Assembly (NCBI GenBank): GCA_938084885.1
Contig: CALKGG010000033.1
Span: 1-32,820, forward strand
Reading direction: 5' to 3'
Source: an uncultured Acidimicrobiales bacterium
Lineage (GTDB): Bacteria; Actinomycetota; Acidimicrobiia; Acidimicrobiales; SHLQ01
DNA: 32,820 bases
Shown here one piece after another: positions 17,801-24,080 of this stretch. Position 1 is the first letter of the stretch; each line of letters opens with the position of its first letter. The notes under the pieces were generated by a model. That model saw only the letters and a list, made by a program, of their open reading frames with translations, made no database searches and was not told the origin of the DNA. The position numbers were made by a program, and so were the translations under genes.

Positions 17801-19045
17801 ATCACCGCACTTGGAGCAGCGCAAAATGATCGGCCACTTTGGGTCTTTCCCGTCGACCATGGCGCGGGTGGTCTCACCGGAATCGACGGTTTCGACCACG
17901 TCAGCGAGGTCATTGGCGGTAGCGATGACACCCGACAGGCCCGACTCTTGCAGTTCCTGTCGACGACCCTGGACGAACGGCGAGCTCGCCATGTAGGCCT
18001 CGGTGATCATCCGCTGATCGTCGTTGCGATCGACGGCTGTGGAGCGTTCAGTGACCTCAACGACGTCGAGTCGGGTATGGCCAACGGTGACCTTGTCAAC
18101 CGTCTCGGGCGAGACGGTCCGTCGGTCGGGATCTATTTTCTGATCGGCGCTGGTTCGGTGGACGAGATTCCGCGTCACCTGCGCCGCTCGATCCACCAGT
18201 TCATCGTCCTCGAGCAAACCAGCGAGAGCGCCTACTCAAACGTTGGGATCTCGACGAGAAACTTGCCGTCGTTCGTGCCTGGGCGGGCGCTTGTTGGTTC
18301 GCCGCCGATGGTCGTCCAGGTGATTGACTGGGAAGCGGCTGTTGAGCTCGGAGCCGTGAAACTCTCTGCGCTCGAAGCTCCGCCGTCAATGGACGGACTG
18401 TCGAGCGACGTATCGCGGCAGCTGCTGCCGGTCGCCAAGGTCGAACCAAATCTCGCCATCCCGATCGGGCTCTCGGACAACACCCGCGACCCGGCGCAGC
18501 TTGTTCTTCGGGCTGGTGAACACGCGTTGATTGCCGGTCCGAGTCGTAGCGGTCGCACGAATGCCCTGCGGGTCATTGCTTCGCAGCTGCGAGCCGCCGA
18601 CCGTTCGCTCGTTCTCGTCGGGGTCACCGCAACCATAGGTTCGCCGTTGTTGTCTGAAGGGGTCTTTGACGCTGGAGGGCCGCCGGAGGATCTTGAGAGT
18701 GTCTTGCGGGCAAGCCTCGAAGAAAGGCGGCGGTGGGTGGTGTTGGTCGATGACGCCGAAGTCATGGAACTCGACAACGGTGCGCTCTACGACATTGCGC
18801 GAAAGAGTCCGGCCAACGTGACAATCATTGCCGCGGTTCGTTCGTCGTCAGTCCGCCAGAACTATGGGCACTGGACTCGCTTTGTGCGGGCTTCATCGAC
18901 GGGCCTGTTGCTTCAACCCGATCCAACGGTCGACGGAGAGCTGCTCGGGGTTCGCTTGCCGCGAGGGCAGCGTTTCGATGCGTTTGTGGGTCGCGGGTAC
19001 TTGGTGCAGGCGGGCGAGGTCGACGTCGTGCAGGTCGCGCACTAG
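14837..19045 (+). CDS. FHA domain-containing FtsK/SpoIIIE-type ATPase, EssC/EccC-like (type VII secretion motor)
   Basis: A 1402-residue membrane ATPase. In order: an N-terminal beta-rich domain (1-70), an FHA domain (about 104-175, with IGRGPLND, SVSLQHA and DLGSTNGTWVNG), and two transmembrane helices (about 231-248 and 252-270). A charged stalk and three FtsK-like ATPase modules follow. Module 1 has a canonical Walker A GTTGSGKS (656-663) and Walker B VVVIDEFA (759-766). Module 2 has a degenerate P-loop GGPGSGVT with Lys replaced by Val981. Module 3 has GPSRSGRT with Arg1240 in place of Lys. This domain order matches EssC/EccC, motors that export WXG100-type proteins; FtsK DNA translocases have one ATPase and a gamma domain. 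GTG 14837 is preceded by GGAG 9 nt upstream. The downstream WXG-like gene supports the role. The substrate is inferred. Confidence 0.9.
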   Translation: MRVFVDTEPVNGDDGRAVALSIEREDATIADLAAALSLPESALVVDGVVYFSDALLHIVPLVEGSRISPLGPNQSTRSGIGRSWVGVAGGPHAGMVKRMDADGAITIGRGPLNDLEIDNTSVSLQHAVIEKSASGVRLRDLGSTNGTWVNGRPITKKTPLAVGQTVRIGSSMVELVDIDTSDKPLATNAAHADVDGRILFNRPPRGPVATDPALVQLPEALPDRPNPTLRIVSLLVPILLAIVMVAALGSFRFALFALLSPLMLLGNWFAGRREVKKERTGDVISRRAGLATLRRDLQLAEEAERQRRSERAPNLLEIRRRIELPSNRLWERRLDAPDAMTIRVGCGSTPWQPYATREGDEDVDEEIAEALSGSATLTNVEILTDLRDGPVGLTGDQAAARSAARSALLQLAAHHGPADITVAVVTTLDQRADWEWAQWLPHTTTSNGGVRIFTGEQSNDFASDLLGSLTGVGTGPAASATTTRALVPGIVLVIDDLDTMHQKSSAVRQLLEHTTSNVYAIVLAPVEDQLPASVATVVHIDGEDGEFTARQPRRPDVVETGIIDGATTTVAADIARSLARFDDPEVLTADGALPARVGPRDLLPEKVLGPSAAEAISRRWLQNKRVPHLTVPIGMSGSGPFRFDLVQDGPHGLVAGTTGSGKSELLRTIVLGLAVNYDPDDLVFVLVDYKGGSAFDACSGLPHVVGLVTDLDEHLAERALQSLEAELHHREGVLRRSGCSDIIDYRNAGSRNGALPRLVVVIDEFATMRAELPDFVKSLIGIAQRGRSLGVHLILATQRPSGAVDANIRANTNLRIALRVQDTADSTDVIDDPGAARIDRCFPGRALVWRGEGDLSLVQTAYMSGPVDSAGPPLRIGQVSFGAVPPRIVSNADEGQVTNLERLVEAIRAAASGYEPPRRPWLEQLPDHLVDPDVLRHVDAGDAAHVVLALGDDPMQQRRVTRGWDLDDGHLAVIGGPGSGVTTALRSAITALGAAQNDRPLWVFPVDHGAGGLTGIDGFDHVSEVIGGSDDTRQARLLQFLSTTLDERRARHVGLGDHPLIVVAIDGCGAFSDLNDVESGMANGDLVNRLGRDGPSVGIYFLIGAGSVDEIPRHLRRSIHQFIVLEQTSESAYSNVGISTRNLPSFVPGRALVGSPPMVVQVIDWEAAVELGAVKLSALEAPPSMDGLSSDVSRQLLPVAKVEPNLAIPIGLSDNTRDPAQLVLRAGEHALIAGPSRSGRTNALRVIASQLRAADRSLVLVGVTATIGSPLLSEGVFDAGGPPEDLESVLRASLEERRRWVVLVDDAEVMELDNGALYDIARKSPANVTIIAAVRSSSVRQNYGHWTRFVRASSTGLLLQPDPTVDGELLGVRLPRGQRFDAFVGRGYLVQAGEVDVVQVAH

Positions 19046-19156
19046 TCCAACGAGTTCGTCCTCGGTGAACGGGGTCCGCTCGGGTTTTTGCGCGCCCGGA
19101 GGGCGGATTTGTATCAGGGTGATTGAACTGGCACACTAAGGCTTGAAACAACATGA

Positions 19157-19176
19157 AACATCATAAAGGTGATGTT
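19157..19176. promoter_or_regulatory. AT-rich leader with inverted repeat AACATCA-N6-TGATGTT upstream of the WXG-like gene
   Basis: Seven-bp perfect arms around TAAAGG in the 154-bp gap between the ATPase gene and the WXG-like gene. The surrounding 60 bp are much richer in A/T than the window and also contain near-repeats GAAACAACAT/GAAACATCAT. A separate promoter, an operator or an mRNA-stabilising hairpin is likely. It lies 23 bp before the start codon. Confidence 0.4.
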
Positions 19177-19199
19177 CGGTACACATAAAGGAGCGCTCC

Positions 19200-19700
19200 A
19201 TGAGTGCAGCATTCATCGGCGGAAACCTCGACTCTCTCAGCCAGGTCGCAACCCGCCTCCACGAATCCGGCGACAAGGCCATTGCCACCAAGGACGGAGC
19301 CCAGCTCGCCGCCCAACGCCTGACCGAGGCAATCGAAATGTCCATGGCCGAACTCCTAACCCAGTTCAACAACGTCGCGACCGATCTCACCGCCGACATC
19401 TCCGACGCTCACCGTCAGCTGCAAGCCGCTGACTGGCAGGGTGCGTCCTATGAAAACGCCGTCACGATCAAGAGCGAACTCCAAGCCCAGGTCGAGCGGG
19501 TCTTGGGCGACGCTACGGCGAGCTTCGAAGCCGAAAAGGATGCGTTCAACGGACGCGCCAACGATCTCGTCGATCGAGTGCAACAACAGTTCGGCGCAGT
19601 CATGGGCAACGTGCAGGCCGAATACGCAGCGCTCGCCAACGCCTCAACCCGCACGATGGAGAACCTGGAAGCTGCCGACCAGACCATCCGCCTCGGGTAA
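19200..19700 (+). CDS. WXG100-like helical protein, candidate type VII-like substrate
   Basis: A 166-residue, almost entirely helical, acidic protein without signal peptide or membrane segment. It reads as two long amphipathic helices (about 10-75 and 85-160) joined at a W-x-G turn, Trp79-Gln-Gly81 in AADWQGASYENA, the hallmark of WXG100/ESAT-6 proteins. It is longer than the roughly 100 residues typical of that family, and no YxxxD/E export motif is seen at the C-terminal end. A second WXG partner is absent, so it may form a homodimer. GGAG precedes the ATG at 19200. It follows the EssC/EccC-like ATPase on the same strand after a leader with an inverted repeat, which suggests strong or separate expression. 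Family assignment is by motif and context, not by strong homology. Confidence 0.75.
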   Translation: MSAAFIGGNLDSLSQVATRLHESGDKAIATKDGAQLAAQRLTEAIEMSMAELLTQFNNVATDLTADISDAHRQLQAADWQGASYENAVTIKSELQAQVERVLGDATASFEAEKDAFNGRANDLVDRVQQQFGAVMGNVQAEYAALANASTRTMENLEAADQTIRLG

Positions 19701-19751
19701 GCAAACAGTCGATTGGTGTTCGTCCAAACCCTTCGAACTACACTCTCGGCC

Positions 19752-20699
19752 ATGTCCGAGGTAGACAAGTCCGTCGACGTTGCCGACGTCCTGCGATCGA
19801 TTGCCGACCTCGCTGCTCCACTGGAGCGCGAGGCGGTGCTCGCCCAGGTCGGCCGCGTCGCCGCCGAGGCGATTGGCGGAGACCTTGGTTTCCTTGGATT
19901 GCTCGAAGACAAAGAACACATGAAGCTCACCGAGGTCCACGGCTCGAGCTCTGGTGTCCTCGAACGGCTTCGGGTCAAGCGCGGTCTCGGCCTCGGTGGG
20001 AAGGTGCTGACGCTCGGAAAGCCGTTCTGCCTCGAGGACTATCTCACCGCCGACTCGATCAGTCACGAGTACGACGCCGAGATCGCCGAGGAAGGCCTGC
20101 GAGGCATCATCTGCCTGCCGCTCGTTGTCAATCACGAACTGCTGGGTGTTGTGTATGTGAGTAACAGGGCCCCCAAGATCTATTCCGACATCATGATCGA
20201 TCAGCTGCTGACCACCGTCGAGGCCGCGAAGCTCGCCCTTTCGATGGCCGATCGATCCCGCGAGCTCACCGACGCTGCGGTCGAGGTCGAAAAGCGCCGC
20301 ACCCTCGACGTGCTCGACTCGTCGCTCAGCGGGCACCTGGCCAATATTGCTGCGACCGCAAAGTCGATCGCCGCCGACCCCACCAGCTCACAAGACCTCA
20401 TCGAACGTGCCAGTTCGATCATCACGTCGGTCAATTCTGCCTCCACGCTCTTCGGCAACCACGAGCTACCCCAACGCACGTTTGCGGCTCGTGACGACTT
20501 CGGGTTGACGCCCCGCGAGCTCGAGGTCATTCGTCTGGCGTCCCGTGGATTCTCCAATCCCGAGATCGGCGATCGGCTCTTCCTCGCTCGAGGAACCGTC
20601 AAGGCCTACATGGAGGCAGCGCTTCGCAAACTGCGGGCCAGAAACCGCGTCGAGGCGGTTATGATCGCGGCTCGCTCGGGTCTTCTCGACGACCTGTAG
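19752..20699 (+). CDS. GAF domain LuxR-type transcriptional regulator
   Basis: A 315-residue cytosolic regulator. A GAF-type ligand-sensing domain spans about residues 28-165 (GLGLGGKVLTLGKPFCLEDY, ICLPLVVNHELLGVVYV), followed by a helical linker. A C-terminal LuxR helix-turn-helix spans about 250-312 (LTPRELEVIRLASRGFSNPEIG, RGTVKAYMEAALRKLRARNRVEA). There is no receiver domain, so it is not a classical response regulator. I chose ATG 19752; a TACACT box at 19739-19744 lies 7 nt upstream, suggesting its own leaderless promoter. It lies 51 bp after the WXG-like gene and 148 bp before the acyl-CoA synthetase operon, so it could control either. Its ligand is unknown. Confidence 0.9.
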   Translation: MSEVDKSVDVADVLRSIADLAAPLEREAVLAQVGRVAAEAIGGDLGFLGLLEDKEHMKLTEVHGSSSGVLERLRVKRGLGLGGKVLTLGKPFCLEDYLTADSISHEYDAEIAEEGLRGIICLPLVVNHELLGVVYVSNRAPKIYSDIMIDQLLTTVEAAKLALSMADRSRELTDAAVEVEKRRTLDVLDSSLSGHLANIAATAKSIAADPTSSQDLIERASSIITSVNSASTLFGNHELPQRTFAARDDFGLTPRELEVIRLASRGFSNPEIGDRLFLARGTVKAYMEAALRKLRARNRVEAVMIAARSGLLDDL

Positions 20700-20729
20700 A
20701 CGTCCGAGTTGACCGAATCCGACCCCACC

Positions 20730-20745
20730 ACTGCCGATCGGCAGT
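20730..20745. promoter_or_regulatory. Perfect 16-bp palindrome ACTGCCGATCGGCAGT, candidate operator
   Basis: A perfect palindrome in the 148-bp gap upstream of the acyl-CoA synthetase/transporter operon, 26 bp before the proposed -35. It is framed by a second inverted pair, TCCGAG (20703-20708) and CTCGGA (20751-20756). Perfect symmetry without a following U-tract favours a dimeric regulator site over a terminator, although it could fold as a hairpin after the regulator gene. Confidence 0.5.
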
Positions 20746-20771
20746 TCCTTCTCGGAGGACCCGTTGAATTG

Positions 20772-20799
20772 TTGCGTTTGTCACACCGCGTGCTACTTT
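20772..20799 (+). promoter_or_regulatory. Putative promoter of the acyl-CoA synthetase/ABC transporter operon
   Basis: TTGCGT (20772-20777), a 16-bp spacer and TACTTT (20794-20799), the latter preceded by an extended -10 TG one base upstream. Transcription would start near 20806, leaving a leader of about 40 nt with GAGGGGGAG as ribosome-binding site before ATG 20848. Confidence 0.4.
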
Positions 20800-20847
20800 G
20801 CGTTCCCACTTTGTGAATTTGACGCAAGTCCTGAGGGGGAGCGCTAG

Positions 20848-22719
20848 ATGGCAGTGGTTGAGGACCGTTTACAAGGCGAAACATCGATGACCGGCGCGCG
20901 CACCGTGGCGTCGCTCGCAAAGGGCTGGGCCGACCGTAAGCCCAACCACGTAGCGTTCCGCGAGAAGAGTTTTGGGATTTGGCAGGAGTACTCCTGGTCT
21001 GACGCCTGGGAACTCATTGAAGTTTCAGCCCATGCACTTCTCTCGCTCGGCGTCGAGGTCGGCGACCGGGTCACCATCCACGCCGAAGACCGCCCCGAGT
21101 GGATCATCGTCGACCTCGCCACCGTCGCAATTCGCGCCACCACGGTTGGGCTCTACCCAACCAACCCGGCAGTCGAAGTCGAATACACCCTCGCCGACTC
21201 CGGATCGGTCGTGCACGTCGTCGAAGACCAAGAACAAGTCGACAAAGTGTTCGAATCAAATCCCGACAAGATCTCCGCGGTGCGCTCGCTCGTGTACTTC
21301 GAGCCACGCGGCTTTGCGAACTTCACCGACGAACGCCTGATCTTCTGGGAGAACTTCCTTGAGATGGGGCGCGAGCACCGTTCGCAGAACCCTGGCGCAG
21401 TCGCAAAGCTCATGTCTGAGGCCCAAGACGACGACATCATGACCTTCGTCTACACGTCGGGCACGACCGGGCCTCCCAAAGGCGCCATGCTCACGAACGC
21501 CAACTCAATGTTTGCAATTGACAAGGTCGTCGCCGAGGTCGACGCGTATCCCGATGGCCAAGCGCCAAACACCAAGGATCAAATCCTCACCTACCTGCCG
21601 CTATGCCACGTCGCCGAACGCATCTTCTCCACATGGACAATGCTCGCCGGCGGTCCAACGCTGAACTTTGCCGAATCGATCGAGACGGTCGCTCAGAACC
21701 TGCGAGAGGTGCAGCCCACACTGTTCTTTGCGGTGCCCCGAATTTGGGAGCGCCTGCACGCCGGAGTGCAAATCCGTGGTGCAGACGCCACCTGGTTCAA
21801 GTCCCTCTGGCTCGGCCTCGGCATGAAGGCAGCCAACACCATTGGCAAAGCCAAGGTTGCTAACAACGGAAAGCACACCGCGTCGAGCCGGGTGTTGCAC
21901 TGGATCTTCTATCCAATCCTGTTCCGGGCGCTGCAAGAGCGAGTTGGCCTGCGCCATTGTCGGCGGGCGTCGAGCGGCGCCGCCCCAATCGCACCCGAAG
22001 TGCTCCAGTTCTTCATGGGCATCGGCATCGAGGTGTACGAGCTCTACGGCATGACCGAGAACTCTGCAGTCGCCACCGTCAATTACCCCGGCCGCCTCAA
22101 GCTCGGCACGGTCGGCGAACCCTACAAGGACATTGGCCTGCGCCTCGACGAAGAAACCGGCGAGATCCAAACCAAGCACGCCGGAAACTTCGCCGGCTAC
22201 TGGGGTAAGCCCGACAAGACCGCAGAAACCTTCACCGAGGACGGCTGGCTAAAGACCGGCGACGTTGGCGAGTGGGTCGATGGCACGCACGTCAAGATCG
22301 TCGACCGCATGAAGGACATCATCATCACCTCTGGCGGAAAGAACATCTCGCCGTCGGAGATCGAGAACACCATGAAGGCATCCCCGTACGTCAAGGAATG
22401 CATGGTCATTGGTGATGGCCGCAAGTACCTGACGGCGCTCGTCGCGATTGAACTCGACGTTGTCGGCGCGTGGGCTCTTCGCCGCAACATCCCCTATACC
22501 ACGTACCGAGACCTCACCGAAAAGCCTGAGGTCGTCGAGCTGGTCCAGGAAGCGGTCGACACCACGAACGCAAAGTTCGCGCGCGTCGAAGGGATCAAGA
22601 AGTTCCGCCTGATTCCGAAAGAGCTCGATCACGAAGACGGCGAACTCACCGCCACCCAGAAACTCAAGAGGTCAGCAATGCTCGATCTGTTCGGCGATCT
22701 CGTGGAGTCGATGTACTAG
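20848..22719 (+). CDS. Long-chain-type acyl-CoA synthetase (AMP-forming)
   Basis: Activates a carboxylic acid to its CoA thioester through an acyl-adenylate. The 623-residue product has the ANL-superfamily signatures: P-loop-like YTSGTTGPPKG at about 202-212, the ASSGAAPIAPE region, YELYGMTE at about 398, KTGDVGEW, and the hinge/C-domain stretch VDRMKDIIITSGGKNISPSEIE. It ends in a family-typical segment before LDLFGDLVESMY. It resembles FadD15-type enzymes. The stop codon is immediately followed by the ATG of the LivH-like gene, so synthetase and transporter are one transcript. This suggests the transporter imports the acid that this enzyme activates; substrate chain type is unknown. Start ATG 20848 has a strong ribosome-binding site. 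Confidence 0.95.
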   Translation: MAVVEDRLQGETSMTGARTVASLAKGWADRKPNHVAFREKSFGIWQEYSWSDAWELIEVSAHALLSLGVEVGDRVTIHAEDRPEWIIVDLATVAIRATTVGLYPTNPAVEVEYTLADSGSVVHVVEDQEQVDKVFESNPDKISAVRSLVYFEPRGFANFTDERLIFWENFLEMGREHRSQNPGAVAKLMSEAQDDDIMTFVYTSGTTGPPKGAMLTNANSMFAIDKVVAEVDAYPDGQAPNTKDQILTYLPLCHVAERIFSTWTMLAGGPTLNFAESIETVAQNLREVQPTLFFAVPRIWERLHAGVQIRGADATWFKSLWLGLGMKAANTIGKAKVANNGKHTASSRVLHWIFYPILFRALQERVGLRHCRRASSGAAPIAPEVLQFFMGIGIEVYELYGMTENSAVATVNYPGRLKLGTVGEPYKDIGLRLDEETGEIQTKHAGNFAGYWGKPDKTAETFTEDGWLKTGDVGEWVDGTHVKIVDRMKDIIITSGGKNISPSEIENTMKASPYVKECMVIGDGRKYLTALVAIELDVVGAWALRRNIPYTTYRDLTEKPEVVELVQEAVDTTNAKFARVEGIKKFRLIPKELDHEDGELTATQKLKRSAMLDLFGDLVESMY

Positions 22720-24078
22720 ATGGTCGTCGAACTACTTGCTCAGGCTGGCAACGCCGGAGGCGTCGCCACGTTTATCAACACGATCTTCCGAGGTCTGGCC
22801 ATCGGCGGCGTCTACGCCATCATCGCACTCGGATTCGTCATCATCTTCAAGGCCACCCAGGTCGTGAACTTCGCCCAAGGCGCGCTCGCTGCAGCAGGCG
22901 GCTTGTTCTTGTCGTTCCTCGTCTTCGACCAGGTCGACTCTGAAGCACCACGCGGCCAAACACCGTTCACCTGGTGGCGAGCTCCCTTCGCGGGCGATGG
23001 CCTCCCCGACGTCAACGAACAGTGGGCATCGTTCTTGCTGGTCTCGTTTGTGGCCGGCCTCGTCGCCACCTTGCTCATGGGTCGGTCGATCTCAGGCAAG
23101 AGCCTTATTGCGTTCGGCGCTGCCTTCCTTGCCTGCCGCTGGCTTGCGACCCGTTCGGGTTTCACCTGGCTGGAACCGCCGCTTCTCAGCCTGATCATCG
23201 CGCTCGTCGTGTTTGTAATCGTCGGCGTTTCCCAAGGTTGGCGCCCAAGCACGGCGTTCCTCGGTGGCGGCGCAATCGCATTCGTCATTCAGCTCGTCGT
23301 CGCCATCATCAGCAACGAATGGATCGACTGGTTTGGCAACCTCGGCATTGCCTTGCTGTTCGGTTGCCTCCTCGGAATCTCGCTCGAGCGGGCGGCGATC
23401 CGACCAATGATTGGCCAGCCGCTGTTCTCGATGGCGGTCATCACCCTCGGTCTCGAGATCGTCATTCGCCAGGTCGCATCTGACTCGGTTCGAATCCTCA
23501 ACCGAGCCGTGCTGGCCCCGTGGGAAGGAGACCCGTTCGACCCCGAATCCACTGGTGGTTTCGTCATTGGCGGCGCGTTCTTCAACTGGAGTTGGGTCGC
23601 GATCTTGGTCGCTGCTGGGTTGGCGTTCCTGCTCGTAAACGTCTTCTACCGATCGAAACTCGGTGTGGCGATGCGGGCGGTGTCGTTCGATCAGGAAGCT
23701 GCGATGGCCCAGGGCATCAACGTGGGTCAAGTCTTTGCTATTGCGTGGGCGTTCGGCACCGCACTCGCGGTCCTCGGTGGGGTATTCGCCACCCAGCCCC
23801 CCATCTCCCAAGAAGGCAGTGTCACGGTGACCACGGCGCTCGTCGCCTTCCGAGCGCTCCCCGCAGTTATTCTCGGCGGCCTTGATTCGGTCAAGGGTGC
23901 GCTCATCGGCGGCGCGCTGATCGGGCTGGCCGAAGCTGCAGCTGGCCAATATCTCGCGCCGTGGCAAAGCACGCTCGGCGCCGGCTATTCACAGATCGTT
24001 CCCTATGTCGTCATGTTGGCGGTGCTGCTCATCCGACCGTTCGGTCTGTACGGCACACCAGAAATCCGGAGGGTCTGA
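22720..24078 (+). CDS. Branched-chain amino acid-type ABC transporter permease (LivH family), enlarged
   Basis: A 452-residue integral membrane permease, much longer than the roughly 290-310 residues usual for LivH. The family start is clear (GGVYAIIALGFVIIFKATQVVNFAQGAL). The family body resumes at about residue 205 with ISLERAAIRPMIGQP and the EAMAQGINVGQVF-like coupling region (EAAMAQGINVG), ending in LIRPFGLYG. Between about 70 and 200 lies an extra segment with several hydrophobic helices and loops. The ATG directly follows the synthetase stop with no intergenic base, implying coupled translation. It probably pairs with the following LivM-like permease; the true substrate is more likely a carboxylate than an amino acid, given the synthetase. 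Confidence 0.93.
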   Translation: MVVELLAQAGNAGGVATFINTIFRGLAIGGVYAIIALGFVIIFKATQVVNFAQGALAAAGGLFLSFLVFDQVDSEAPRGQTPFTWWRAPFAGDGLPDVNEQWASFLLVSFVAGLVATLLMGRSISGKSLIAFGAAFLACRWLATRSGFTWLEPPLLSLIIALVVFVIVGVSQGWRPSTAFLGGGAIAFVIQLVVAIISNEWIDWFGNLGIALLFGCLLGISLERAAIRPMIGQPLFSMAVITLGLEIVIRQVASDSVRILNRAVLAPWEGDPFDPESTGGFVIGGAFFNWSWVAILVAAGLAFLLVNVFYRSKLGVAMRAVSFDQEAAMAQGINVGQVFAIAWAFGTALAVLGGVFATQPPISQEGSVTVTTALVAFRALPAVILGGLDSVKGALIGGALIGLAEAAAGQYLAPWQSTLGAGYSQIVPYVVMLAVLLIRPFGLYGTPEIRRV

Positions 24079-24080
24079 CC

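Noticed and set aside
19095..19115. Small CGCCC-GGA-GGGCG stem-loop after the FHA-FtsK gene
   Set aside because: Five-bp stem with no U-tract downstream on the plus strand; too weak to call a terminator.
23092..23967. 291-codon minus-strand frame
   Set aside because: Antisense to the LivH-like permease; very charged composition is the complement of hydrophobic codons, not a real protein.
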